Origin: Oharaeibacter diazotrophicus
Lineage (GTDB): Bacteria; Pseudomonadota; Alphaproteobacteria; Rhizobiales; Pleomorphomonadaceae
Length of the DNA: 64,000 nucleotides
NCBI RefSeq assembly: GCF_004362745.1
Contig: NZ_SNXY01000009.1
Span: 186,001 to 250,000, forward strand
Direction: 5' to 3'
Positions 56,036 to 64,000 of this stretch are shown in pieces (the first letter of the stretch is position 1; each line of letters begins with the position of its first letter). Both the position numbers and the translations under genes were made by a program. The notes below the pieces were generated by a model. That model searched no databases. It saw nothing but the letters and a program-made list of their open reading frames with translations, and was not told the DNA's origin.

Positions 56036-56509
56036 TCAGCCGCCCGCCAACAGCCCCTCGACCACCGCCGCCGGCGTGCCGCCCGTGCCCGATTGGGCGT
56101 GACGCACCGCATCGGCGAGCGTGGTCGCGTCCATCAGGATGATGGTGGCGGCGAAGATGTCGCCGAAGATCTTGCGGACGGCGCAGGCCTCCTCGCTGAC
56201 GCAGTCGGAGCACGGCCGATAGGCCGAGCGCGACAGGCAGCCGAGCGGGGCGATCGGACCGTCGATCATCCGCAGCACCTGTCCGATCGAGATCTCCGCC
56301 GGGTTCTTCAGGAGCACGTAGCCGCCGCCGCGCCCGCGCCGGCTGGCGATGACGCCGTGATGCTTCAGCTGCAGCAAGATGTGCTCGAGGAACTTGCGCG
56401 GGATGCCGGCGCGCCGGGCGATGTCCTCGATCAACATCGACTCGCCGGCCGGCGCCGTCGCGAGTTCGACGAGCGCCTTGAACGCGTACTTGGCCTTCTG
56501 GGAGATCAT
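56036..56509 (-). CDS. Rrf2-family transcriptional regulator
   Basis: 157 aa. An N-terminal winged helix-turn-helix ('YAFKALVELA', 'IPRKFLEHILLQLKHHGVIASRRGRGGGYVL') is followed by Cys residues C91, C100, C103 and C109 ('GCLSRSAYRPCSDCVSEEAC'). IscR, NsrR and RirA ligate an Fe-S cluster with three Cys in this region, so this protein is probably an Fe-S sensor. It is not RirA by N-terminal sequence. Targets are unknown; the iron-type cluster 3 kb away is one possibility. Confidence 0.88.
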   Translation of the reverse strand: MISQKAKYAFKALVELATAPAGESMLIEDIARRAGIPRKFLEHILLQLKHHGVIASRRGRGGGYVLLKNPAEISIGQVLRMIDGPIAPLGCLSRSAYRPCSDCVSEEACAVRKIFGDIFAATIILMDATTLADAVRHAQSGTGGTPAAVVEGLLAGG

Positions 56510-56650
56510 GCGCGGACCATAGCGGGGTCGAGGGTGGCGGTCGAGGCGCCCGTAACGCCCGTTACCGCCGCCGCCGAAACGAGCCTACACGAACCGATAT
56601 GGTCATCAAGGCGCGCTTTCGCACCACCACGGACGATCCTCGCCGCCGGT

Positions 56651-57022
56651 TCAGTCCGCCCGCGCGCCGCCGTGGGTCTCACCCCAGATGCGGAGCGCCT
56701 CGGCGACGGGTTTCAGGTCGCGCGCCGCGGCGGTGAGCTCGTATTCGACCCGCGGCGGCATCTCGTCGTAGGCGTGGCGGGCGAGCAGGCCGTCGGCCTC
56801 CATCTCGCGCAGTTGCGCCGCGAGCATGTGGTGGGTGACGCCGGGGATGGCGCGGCGGATCTCGGTGAAGCGCCGCGGGCCGTGGATCAGCGTGCAGAGG
56901 ATCTCGAGCTTCCACTTGCCCGAGACGGCCCTGAGCGTGCGCCGCAGCGGCTCGAGGGGCGGAAGCTCGGGTGGGACATAGTCCGAGGGGGCCGCGGCGA
57001 GGCGGCCGATCGGGGGAGCCAT
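56651..57022 (-). CDS. HxlR-family transcriptional regulator
   Basis: 123 aa, one winged helix-turn-helix domain of HxlR type: 'LRRTLRAVSGKWKLEILCTLIHGPRRFTEIRRAIPGVTHHMLAAQLREMEADGLL' is the hallmark, split here over residues 26-81. One Cys (C43) follows the GKWK block, as in redox- or aldehyde-sensing members. It usually regulates an adjacent gene; formate-THF ligase lies upstream of it on the same strand, so a link to formaldehyde or one-carbon stress is conceivable. Confidence 0.9.
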   Translation of the reverse strand: MAPPIGRLAAAPSDYVPPELPPLEPLRRTLRAVSGKWKLEILCTLIHGPRRFTEIRRAIPGVTHHMLAAQLREMEADGLLARHAYDEMPPRVEYELTAAARDLKPVAEALRIWGETHGGARAD

Positions 57023-57123
57023 GGACGTCTACTCCGGTACGGGATCCCGCGGTGCCGCACGCGCGGCACCGCGGACGTCGGACGTCGCCCGTCTTCGCCG
57101 AACCACCTCCCCCGAGGGTCCGT

Positions 57124-58797
57124 TCAGCTGAGACCGACGATGCGACCGTCCGAATCGAGCCTGATATTCACCGCGGCGGGCACCTTCGGCAAGCCGGGCA
57201 TGGTCATGATGTCACCGCAGATCGCCACCACGAACTCGGCACCCGCCGAGAGGCGGATCTCGCGGATCGGCAGGACGTGGCCGGTCGGCGCGTTCTTGGC
57301 GGCGGGATCGGCCGAGAAGGACGACTGGGTCTTGGCGACGCAGACCGGCAGCCGGCCGTAGCCGGCGGCCTCGAACTGCTTGACCTTGGCCTTCACCTTG
57401 GGATCGGCCTCGACGCCGGCGGCGCGATAGATCTCGCGGGCGATGGTCGCGACCTTGTCGAGCAGAGGCATCTCGTCCGGGTAGAGCGTGCGGAACTGGG
57501 CGCGGCGCGGCGCGTCGAGGATCGCGGCGACCTCGTGGGCGAGCGCCTCGGCACCCTTGCCGCCCTCGGCGAAGTGGGTGCACATCACCGCCTTGGCGCC
57601 GGCGCGCTCGCAGAGCGCCAGCAGCGTCGAGACCTCGGCGTCGGTGTCGGAGGCGAAGCGGTTGATGCCGACCACCGCCTCGACGCCGAACTTGGCGACG
57701 TTCTCGATGTGGCGGGCGAGGTTGGCGAAGCCGACCTCGAGGGCCGCGGTGTTCTCCTTGGAGAGATCCTCCTTGGCGACGCCGCCGTGCATCTTGAGGG
57801 CGCGGATGGTGGCGACGATCACCGCCGCGTCCGGCGCGAGGCCGGTCATGCGGCACTTGATGTCCATGAACTTCTCGGCGCCGAGGTCGGCGCCGAAGCC
57901 GGCCTCGGTCACGACCACGTCGGCGAGGCGCAGCGCCGTCTCGGTGGCGATCACCGAGTTGCAGCCGTGGGCGATGTTGGCGAACGGGCCGCCGTGGACG
58001 AAGGCCGGGTTGCCCTCGAGCGTCTGCACGAGGTTCGGCTGCAGCGCGTCCTTGAGGAGCACCGCCATGGCGCCGGGGGCGCCGACGGCGGCGGCGGTCA
58101 GGAACTCCTTCTTGTCGGTCTCGCCGATCACCATGCGCGACAGCCGCGCCTCGAGATCCTTCAGGTCCTTCGACAGGCAGAACACCGCCATCACCTCGGA
58201 GGCGACGGTAATGTCGAAGCCGTCCTCCTTGGGGAAGCCGTTGGTGGTGCCGCCGAGGCCGTTGAGCTGGTTGCGCAGCATGCGGTCGTTCATGTCGAGC
58301 ACGCGGCGCCACGTCAGGCGGCGGCCGTCGATCTTCGGCTCGTTGCCCCAGTAGACGTGGTTGTCGATCATGGCGGACAGGAGGTTGTGCGCCGAGGTGA
58401 TCGCGTGGAAGTCGCCGGTGAAGTGGAGGTTGATCTCCTCCATCGGCACGACCTGGCTGTAACCGCCGCCGGCCGCGCCGCCCTTGACGCCGAAGCAGGG
58501 GCCGAGCGAGGGCTCGCGCAGGCAGATCGCCGCCTTGCGGCCGATCCGGTTCAGCGCGTCGCCGAGGCCGACCGTGGTGGTGGTCTTGCCCTCGCCGGCC
58601 GGCGTCGGGGTGATCGCAGTGACGAGCACCAGCTTGCCGCGCGGCCGGTCCTGGACGGAACGGATGAAGGCGTGGTCGATCTTGGCGATGTGCTTGCCGT
58701 AGGGCACCAGGGCGTCGCCCGGAATCCCCAGTCGTTCGGCGACCGCGCCGATCGGCTTCATCGTTGCGGCGCGTGCGATCTCGATGTCGCTCAGCAT
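57124..58797 (-). CDS. fhs: Formate--tetrahydrofolate ligase
   Basis: 557 aa, full length. It makes 10-formyl-THF from formate, THF and ATP in one-carbon metabolism. The ATP-binding loop '[20 protein letters not shown]' and '[26 protein letters not shown]' are intact, as are '[17 protein letters not shown]' and '[19 protein letters not shown]'. It is a monocistronic gene with an AT-rich 240-bp upstream region. Together with the nearby HxlR regulator it may help recycle formate, but methylotrophy genes are not in view. Confidence 0.97.
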   Translation of the reverse strand: MLSDIEIARAATMKPIGAVAERLGIPGDALVPYGKHIAKIDHAFIRSVQDRPRGKLVLVTAITPTPAGEGKTTTTVGLGDALNRIGRKAAICLREPSLGPCFGVKGGAAGGGYSQVVPMEEINLHFTGDFHAITSAHNLLSAMIDNHVYWGNEPKIDGRRLTWRRVLDMNDRMLRNQLNGLGGTTNGFPKEDGFDITVASEVMAVFCLSKDLKDLEARLSRMVIGETDKKEFLTAAAVGAPGAMAVLLKDALQPNLVQTLEGNPAFVHGGPFANIAHGCNSVIATETALRLADVVVTEAGFGADLGAEKFMDIKCRMTGLAPDAAVIVATIRALKMHGGVAKEDLSKENTAALEVGFANLARHIENVAKFGVEAVVGINRFASDTDAEVSTLLALCERAGAKAVMCTHFAEGGKGAEALAHEVAAILDAPRRAQFRTLYPDEMPLLDKVATIAREIYRAAGVEADPKVKAKVKQFEAAGYGRLPVCVAKTQSSFSADPAAKNAPTGHVLPIREIRLSAGAEFVVAICGDIMTMPGLPKVPAAVNIRLDSDGRIVGLS

Positions 58798-59038
58798 GGC
58801 ATGCGTGCTCCCGGCATTCCTCCGTTCCGCGCCTGCCCTTCGAGGGGCGCGCGGATCCCGATGGATCCAGCGTGACGCAGCACCGATACGAGCGATAGCC
58901 TGCCGGCCGACAGAATTTCTATCGGGCGATTTCGATTTTTCTAAGCGAACCCGCGCGTCCGTGGATTCGTGCGGGCGGCGGCCGCGCGCCGTTCCGGGCC
59001 CGGGCCGCCGCTAGGACGTTTGGTCGCGACCGCGGCCG

Positions 59039-60019
59039 TCAGCGCGCCGCCACGGCCGCGGCGGGAACCGCGACGGCGTCGTCCTTGACGCGCGCCGCAG
59101 GCGTCTGCGCCACCTGGACGGTGCCGTCGTAGCGCGCGCCCCAGCCGCGTTCGTTGTAGACGAACACGGTGTACCAGCCGGCCGCCTTGGAATCGTAGAT
59201 CATCGGCAGGCCGGTGTAGGAGGCGAGTCGGCGGCCGTAGACGTCGACGAGGCGGATGGTGACGTCGGTGAAGGGTTTGGTCATCCGCAGCGTCCGGCCC
59301 TTGTCGAGATAGACTCTGAACTTGGCGTAGTCGCGGATGTTGACGACGAAGTCCTCGCTGATCGCCGAACCGTCGACCACGGTCTTCAGCGGCCGATTGT
59401 TGGCGTTGAAGGACATCAGGCGGATGGTCATGCTCGGCGCGCCGACGGGCTTGACGACGAGCCGGTAGGTGCCGGCCTTCAGGATCGGCACCGGCTCGGT
59501 GACGATGTTGGCATTGGCCGCCGAGCGCATCTTCAGGAGCGGCTTGCCGGAGGGGTCGCGGAACTCGAAGTCGAACTCCGTCGAGGCGAGGCTGACGCGC
59601 CAGGACATCACGTGGCCGGGCTGCAGCGAGTAGGTCGCGACCAACGGCTTGATCGCCATCGCGGGCAAGGTGAACTGGGTGCCCGAGGGATAGGCGACGC
59701 CGTCGACCTTGAAGTTCGGCTGCGGCACCGTGACGTTGCGGGCGAACAGCCATTCGCTGACGAGGCCGACGTTCGCGAACTTGGCCGTGGCCGCGAGCTT
59801 CAGGTCGCGCGTCGCGCCGTCGAAGGCGTAGGTCAGGCGCCAGGAATCGGCGATCGAGTAGCCGGAACCGGTGATGCGGACGTTGTCGAGCACCAGACGG
59901 TTGCCGGCCTCGATCCGCGGCACCGCGCCCTCGAGATGCACGGTGCCGTCCGCCGCGGCGGGCGTCGCGGCAGCGATGGGCGCGGCGAGGACGACGGCCC
60001 GGATGATCGATCGCATCAT
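59039..60019 (-). CDS. Exported beta-rich protein of unknown function
   Basis: 326 aa with a signal peptide (residues ~1-23, ending AAA-DG). The mature protein is rich in beta-strand patterns; the first part ('MSWRVSLASTEFDFEFRDPSG', 'LKAGTYRLVVKPVGAPSM') and the second part ('VVNIRDYAKFRVYLDKGRTLRM') each resemble PPC-like or jelly-roll domains of secreted proteins. No catalytic motif is recognised. It lies on the same strand as, and downstream of, the LytTR two-component genes (125-bp gap), so it might be their target or output. Confidence 0.6.
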   Translation of the reverse strand: MMRSIIRAVVLAAPIAAATPAAADGTVHLEGAVPRIEAGNRLVLDNVRITGSGYSIADSWRLTYAFDGATRDLKLAATAKFANVGLVSEWLFARNVTVPQPNFKVDGVAYPSGTQFTLPAMAIKPLVATYSLQPGHVMSWRVSLASTEFDFEFRDPSGKPLLKMRSAANANIVTEPVPILKAGTYRLVVKPVGAPSMTIRLMSFNANNRPLKTVVDGSAISEDFVVNIRDYAKFRVYLDKGRTLRMTKPFTDVTIRLVDVYGRRLASYTGLPMIYDSKAAGWYTVFVYNERGWGARYDGTVQVAQTPAARVKDDAVAVPAAAVAAR

Positions 60020-60144
60020 GGAAACTCCCCAATGGACGGACCGGCGGCGGGGGGCGCGGCCGGCGTGGCGGGGAGACTAGCGGCGGCGGCGGCCCTGCCG
60101 GCAGCGCGGCGGCGTACCGGGGACACCGATGCGGCCGAAGCCTC

Positions 60145-60930
60145 TCAGCATCCGGGACGGGACAGCGCGGCACGCACGGCGGCGGCGTAGGTGCGGCCGA
60201 CCTTGAGCTCGGTGCCGTCGGCGAGCACGGCGATCAGCGCCGAATAGGCGCCGGTCCGGATGCGCGCCACGGCGTCGCGGCGGACGATGGTGCCGCGGTG
60301 GATGCGCAGGAACTCGGCGGGGTCGAGCCGCTCCCCCAGCGCCGCGAGGCTCTCGTGGTGGAGGTAGTCGGCGCCGCGGACGTGGATGCGGACGTAGTCG
60401 CGCTCCGCTTGGATGCGCAGGATCGCCTCGGCGGCGAGGCGGACGTGGTCTGCGCCGACGCGGACCCAGAGGTCGCGGCTGCGACGCTCGCGGGCGCCGA
60501 CCGCCCGGCGCAGCGTCGCCACGGTCTCCTGCAGTTCGGCGACGCGCTCGGCATGGCCACGGGCGGCGACGGCGGCGCGGGCGCGCTCCATCGCGACGCG
60601 GAGGCGCGCCGGCTCGACCGGCTTGGTGACGTAGTCGACCGCGGCGGCCTCGAAGGCGCGCAGCGCGTGGTGGTCGAAGGCGGTGACGAACACGACGGCC
60701 GGGGCGATCCCCGCGGGCAGCCGGGCGAGCAGGTCGAAGCCGTCGCCGCCGGGCATCTGGACGTCGAGCAGCAGCACGTCGGCCGGCTCGTCCGCGAGGG
60801 AGCGGAGCGCGCCGGCGACGTCGCCGGCCTCGGCGATCCGGCCGACCCAGGCGAGCGCGCCGGCGAGGCGGATCAGGCGGCGACGGGCGAGCGGCTCGTC
60901 GTCGACGACGAGGACCGAGAGGCCGGTCAT
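60145..60930 (-). CDS. LytTR-family response regulator
   Basis: 261 aa. A receiver domain (residues ~4-118; phospho-acceptor D56 in 'LLLDVQMPGG', acidic pair D10/D11, Lys in 'DYVTKPVEP') is followed by a short coiled linker and a LytTR DNA-binding domain (~155-255; 'DYVRIHVRGADYLHHESL', 'FLRIHRGTIVR'). LytTR regulators control secreted factors, natural competence or surface products. Its start overlaps the kinase stop by 4 nt (ATGA), so the two form a two-component operon. Confidence 0.92.
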   Translation of the reverse strand: MTGLSVLVVDDEPLARRRLIRLAGALAWVGRIAEAGDVAGALRSLADEPADVLLLDVQMPGGDGFDLLARLPAGIAPAVVFVTAFDHHALRAFEAAAVDYVTKPVEPARLRVAMERARAAVAARGHAERVAELQETVATLRRAVGARERRSRDLWVRVGADHVRLAAEAILRIQAERDYVRIHVRGADYLHHESLAALGERLDPAEFLRIHRGTIVRRDAVARIRTGAYSALIAVLADGTELKVGRTYAAAVRAALSRPGC

Positions 60931-62006
60931 GCCGCCCGCCACGGCAGGTCGACGACGGCGCGCCAGCGGCCGGGCGCCACCGGTCCGGCGCTGAAGGCGG
61001 CATCGCCCGGAAAGCGCGCCGCCAGCCGGTCGGCGACGTTGCGCAGCCCGAGGCCGATGCCGGGCGGCGCGTCGCAGGGGGCCGCGGGCATGTCGTTCTC
61101 GACGATCAACTGCAGCCGGCCGGCGGAGCGGCGCGCCGCGAGCGCGATCTCGACCGAGCCGGCGGTGGCGCCGACGCCGTGCTTGACCGCGTTCTCGACC
61201 AGCGGCTGCAGGATCAGGCTGGGCACCAGCGCGTCCATCAGGTCGGGCGGAGCGTCGACGCCGAGGCGGAGGCGGTCGGAGAAGCGCTCGCGCTCGATCG
61301 CGAGATAGCCGGCCTGGAGCGCGATCTCGTCGGCGAGCGGCACGTCGTCGAACGGGTCGACCGCGAGCGTCGTGCGCAGGAAGGTCGACAGCGACATCAC
61401 CATCCGGCCGGCACGCTCGGCGGCACCCTCCTCGACCAGGCCGGCGATCGAGTTCAGGGTGTTGAACAGGAAGTGCGGGTTTACCTGGTAGCGCAGCGCG
61501 CGCATCTGCGCCGCCAGCGCCTCCTCGCGCACGGCGGCGAGGCGCCGCTCGCGGTCGCGCACCTCGAAGCTGTAGAGCAGCGCCATGAACAGGCAGGCCC
61601 AGCCGAAGAAGCCCGCGGTGGTGTCGACCATGTCGAGGGCGGCTGCGTGGAGGTCGAAGACCACCGGCTGCGGCCACACGCAAACCACGTAGATCCCGAA
61701 GTTGATCGCGACCCCGACCGGACCGGCGAGGTGCGCCAGCACGAAGCAGAGGGCCGCCTTGGCGGGGAAGGAGAGCGTCGTCACCCGCATCAGCACCAGC
61801 GCGATCACCGTGGTGACGCCGGAGCAGAGCGCCATGTAGGCGAGCTTGCCCGGAGCCGAGGTGATCGGATCGGTTCCGGCGAGACCCCAGAGGAAGCTGG
61901 AGCTCACGAACACGCCCGCCCAGTAGACGAGCCCGAGTCCGAGCGCCGCGCGGCGGAACTCGCGCGACGAATCTCCCGGACCGTCGATTTCCATGGCCCT
62001 CGCCAT
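60927..62006 (-). CDS. LytS/YehU-type sensor histidine kinase
   Basis: About 359 aa. Four to five membrane segments occupy residues ~20-165. A His_kinase domain of the LytS type follows, with the phospho-acceptor His in 'RYQVNPHFLFNTLNSIAGL', and a HATPase domain ends the protein ('LQPLVENAVKHG', 'GIGLGLRNVADRL'). No separate sensor domain is seen, so the signal is probably sensed within the membrane. It pairs with the LytTR regulator. The start is 62006 (MARAMEI) or 61994. Confidence 0.9.
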   Translation of the reverse strand: MARAMEIDGPGDSSREFRRAALGLGLVYWAGVFVSSSFLWGLAGTDPITSAPGKLAYMALCSGVTTVIALVLMRVTTLSFPAKAALCFVLAHLAGPVGVAINFGIYVVCVWPQPVVFDLHAAALDMVDTTAGFFGWACLFMALLYSFEVRDRERRLAAVREEALAAQMRALRYQVNPHFLFNTLNSIAGLVEEGAAERAGRMVMSLSTFLRTTLAVDPFDDVPLADEIALQAGYLAIERERFSDRLRLGVDAPPDLMDALVPSLILQPLVENAVKHGVGATAGSVEIALAARRSAGRLQLIVENDMPAAPCDAPPGIGLGLRNVADRLAARFPGDAAFSAGPVAPGRWRAVVDLPWRAA

Positions 62007-62145
62007 CCTGCCGCCCCCGCCCGTCCAGGTCGTTCGTCGTCCCGCCGAAGCGGTTCGCAGAAATCCACGCCGCTCGCCGGCGGCGGGCCGCCACCGGCAG
62101 GCCCGGCGCTGCGACCGGCTGGAAAAGCCCATTACGATCCGATGC

Positions 62146-62550
62146 ATGAGGAAGATCAAGCCATCTCCGACGGCGCCGGCGCGGCGCGCCGTGCGGGTCG
62201 ACCGACGCCCGCCGCCGCCCTCGCGCGACACCCCCGTGGCCGTGGCCGGGGCGGTGTTCCGCATCACGATCGAGACCGACGATCCCGCCCTCGCGGCGGC
62301 GATCCGTGCCCGGCTGCCCGAGGCCGCAAAGGTGGGGCTGCGGCGGTTGAGGCGCGCGCCCGACCTCGACCGGCTCACCGCCCGCCAGCGCGAGGTGCTC
62401 GACCTGCTGCTCGAGCGTCGGTCGAACAAGGAGATCGGGCGCCTGCTCGGCCTGTCGCCGTTCACCGTCCGCAACCACGTCTCGGACCTGTTCGCGGCGC
62501 TCGGCGTGTCCTCGCGCGAGGCGGTGCGCGCCCTCGTCGGGAAGCCGTGA
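62146..62550 (+). CDS. Small LuxR-type helix-turn-helix protein
   Basis: 134 aa. Residues ~72-130 form a GerE/LuxR helix-turn-helix ('LTARQREVLDLLLERRSNKEIGRLLGLSPFTVRNHVSDLF', split around residue 95). The N-terminal ~60 residues are basic and Pro-rich, with a short 'RITIETDDPALAAAIRARLPEAA' segment that may be a remnant of a receiver or another sensor domain. It is divergent from the LytTR two-component operon and is likely a transcription factor without a classic input domain. The start is uncertain; I use the ATG at 62146. Confidence 0.75.
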   Translation: MRKIKPSPTAPARRAVRVDRRPPPPSRDTPVAVAGAVFRITIETDDPALAAAIRARLPEAAKVGLRRLRRAPDLDRLTARQREVLDLLLERRSNKEIGRLLGLSPFTVRNHVSDLFAALGVSSREAVRALVGKP

Positions 62551-62576
62551 CCGGTCGGACCGGGGTCGGGCGCGGA

Positions 62577-63002
62577 TCAGAAGCGGATGTCGGCCTCGGT
62601 GGCCTTTCCCGGCTCGACCGCGACGGAGACCGCGGCGACCGCCTGCTCGCCCTGGACCGAGAGCTGGAACCTGCCCGGGGGCAGCGGCCACGCGTAGCTG
62701 CCGTCGGGACCGGTGATCACACCGAGTTCGGGAACGGCGGCGGTCGTCCCCGGCAAGGCGGCCGCCGCGACGACGGCCCCGGCGACGGGGGCGCCGTCGC
62801 TCGTGAGCACCCGGCCGCGCACGCCGACGAAATCGGACGGGCCGGCCGCGGCGCCGCCGCCCGCATCGGAGACCTGCGCATCGCCGCCGGTCCCTTCGCA
62901 GCCCACGAGGACCAGCGCCAGCGCGACCACGGCCGCGACGGCGAGCGGGCGTTGCACCGGGCGGACGTTCCGCCCGGTGCGATCACGGTTCGGCCGGTTC
63001 AC
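62577..63002 (-). CDS. Lipoprotein with carboxypeptidase-regulatory-like (CNA-B type) domain
   Basis: 141 aa. It starts at a GTG overlapping the protease stop by 4 nt. A basic n-region and hydrophobic stretch end in a lipobox (LVLVGC, Cys at about residue 36), so it is predicted to be membrane-anchored by lipid. The mature part holds one small beta-sandwich of the carboxypeptidase-regulatory-like type ('VRGRVLTSDGAPVAGAVV', 'GPDGSYAWPLPPGRFQLSV'). It is probably a surface or periplasmic binding module. The coupling to the protease suggests a joint role, for example as an anchor or inhibitor. Confidence 0.75.
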   Translation of the reverse strand: MNRPNRDRTGRNVRPVQRPLAVAAVVALALVLVGCEGTGGDAQVSDAGGGAAAGPSDFVGVRGRVLTSDGAPVAGAVVAAAALPGTTAAVPELGVITGPDGSYAWPLPPGRFQLSVQGEQAVAAVSVAVEPGKATEADIRF

Positions 63003-63949
63003 GGCGCGTCGCGCCAGGACCGGAGGTTGGCGACGGCGGCTTCCGTCAGGCGCGTACCGGAGTTGGACGAGCTGCCGCCGTTGGTGTGGATCGCCATCGC
63101 GGCTCGGCCGTAGCTCGGATGGACGCGCCACACCGGGCTGCCGCTCTGGCAGCCGTAGGTGTCCATCGTGTAGGTGATCTTGCGGGTCTGCGTGGACGCC
63201 ACGGTGCCGGACATCGTCCACATGGTGCCGCTCGGCTTGTCGCAGGGATAGCCGGTGACCGTGGCGGGCGACCCGGTCAGGCTCGCGCTCTGCCAGTAGA
63301 AGCCGAACCAGCCCGTCTTGGTGCCGACCGTGCAGTCGAGCTTGATCGCACCGTAGTCGTAGTTGGTGTCGTTGCTATTGGCCCAGCCGGCGACCGTGTA
63401 GAGCCGGCGCGCCTTGCAGGTGCCGTAGGGCTTGGTCGCGGCGTTGCGGCCGGGCGTCAGGATGTAGGTCGTGCGGTCGTAGAAGCCGGCCGAGCCGCCC
63501 GAGCCCTTGTGGACGCAGTGACCGGCGGTCGCCAGCGTATCCTTGCCGATCATCCAGCCGGTGCAGCCGTAGTAGCCGCCGCCGGCGGTCTGCTTGAACA
63601 GGATCTCGACGATCGCCCGGTACGGGAACGTGGTGGTCGCCGTGATCTGCGTACGGCCGTCGGATCCGATCACGGACCCCGGCGCGGAGAAGCCGTCGAG
63701 GGGATCGCTCGCACCCGGGGAGACGACGACGCCGCCCGAACCACCCGACGAACCACCGCCGGTGCCGGCGAAGGACGCCAGGCCGCGGGCGGCGCCGACG
63801 GCGGACGGCACGGCCGAACCGTCGCTCGACAGGATCGAGTCCGGACCCGCGGCGGACGCGGGCAGAGAAGACGCGGAAAGGGACGAAACGGCGAGGGCCG
63901 AACCCCAAAGGGTCGCGCAAACCACGCGACGAATGCGACGAGTAGTCAT
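62999..63949 (-). CDS. Secreted trypsin-like (S1, glutamyl-endopeptidase-like) serine protease
   Basis: 316 aa. A signal peptide (~residues 1-34) is followed by a Gly/Ser-rich pro-region. The protease domain starts near 'TTFPYRAIVEILF'. The triad is H144 ('LATAGHCV'), D198 ('NYDYGAIKL') and S269 ('GCQSGSPVW'). The layout resembles V8/glutamyl endopeptidases. Six Cys in the domain could form three disulfides, fitting an exported enzyme. A strong GGAGG site precedes the ATG. Its gene overlaps the lipoprotein gene downstream by 4 nt. Confidence 0.9.
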   Translation of the reverse strand: MTTRRIRRVVCATLWGSALAVSSLSASSLPASAAGPDSILSSDGSAVPSAVGAARGLASFAGTGGGSSGGSGGVVVSPGASDPLDGFSAPGSVIGSDGRTQITATTTFPYRAIVEILFKQTAGGGYYGCTGWMIGKDTLATAGHCVHKGSGGSAGFYDRTTYILTPGRNAATKPYGTCKARRLYTVAGWANSNDTNYDYGAIKLDCTVGTKTGWFGFYWQSASLTGSPATVTGYPCDKPSGTMWTMSGTVASTQTRKITYTMDTYGCQSGSPVWRVHPSYGRAAMAIHTNGGSSSNSGTRLTEAAVANLRSWRDAP

Positions 63950-64000
63950 GATGGAAAACCTCCGCGTGCCCAGAAATCCCCCGGGACACGATGAGAAACA

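Overview
The window is chromosomal DNA of a very GC-rich alphaproteobacterium (by eye around 70% G+C). Signature families point to the order Hyphomicrobiales (Rhizobiales): a MucR/Ros regulator, DUF2336, DUF1491, DUF5330, DUF6456 and DUF1214/DUF1254 proteins, a stand-alone DnaA domain-IV protein, and a DivJ-like kinase. The exact genus is inference. Many genes start with GTG or TTG and overlap the previous stop by 1-4 nt, so translational coupling is common. I saw no tRNA, rRNA, CRISPR array, insertion sequence or prophage. It reads as stable core and accessory chromosome, not a mobile island.

Layout. 1-5.6 kb: a partial gene, a DUF1214/DUF1254 pair, a lipoprotein, a 62-aa protein, DUF2336, MsrB and an exostosin-type glycosyltransferase. 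5.7-13.3 kb: a MotA/MotB-type stator pair followed after 34 nt by a complete seven-gene Mrp Na+/H+ antiporter operon (mrpA-G). 13.6-20.3 kb: cell-cycle and envelope regulators (MucR, DnaA-IV-like protein plus DUF6456, SufE, DUF5330, a DivJ-like kinase plus a peptidoglycan-binding protein, DUF1491). 20.4-27.8 kb: oligopeptidase B, two small or exported proteins, superoxide dismutase, a receiver protein with a Pro/Ala-rich tail, a class IV aminotransferase, a haloacid dehalogenase and a methyltransferase-like protein.

28-38.7 kb: both subunits of methylmalonyl-CoA mutase (mutA-mutB), a divergent LuxR-type regulator, a HerA-like ATPase, an M20 dipeptidase, a DUF1131 lipoprotein and the mutase chaperone MeaB. 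38.8-42.5 kb: an SGNH-like protein, an RTX secreted protein and an exported SurE. 42.6-47.6 kb: a lacI-xylB-xylA xylose operon with a divergent PfkB sugar kinase. 47.6-53.3 kb: an iron-type cluster of Cys-rich protein, imelysin, di-heme oxidoreductase, second imelysin and DUF1513. 53.6-58.8 kb: a degenerate SDR, polysaccharide deacetylase, PilZ, Rrf2 and HxlR regulators, and formate-THF ligase. 59-64 kb: an exported unknown, a LytTR two-component system, a small LuxR-HTH protein, and an overlapping trypsin-like protease/lipoprotein pair.

The most notable non-coding features are a ~118-nt multi-hairpin repeat present twice between convergent genes with covarying stems, and single-hairpin relatives in two other convergent intervals. 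There is also a 7-bp tandem array near the left end, and two operator-like palindromes, one at the DnaA-like gene and one at the imelysin cluster. The protein-level surprises are an SDR that has lost its Tyr/Lys active site and gained a Cys cluster, an imelysin paralogue that has lost its conserved His, and an 8-Cys protein at the head of the imelysin operon.
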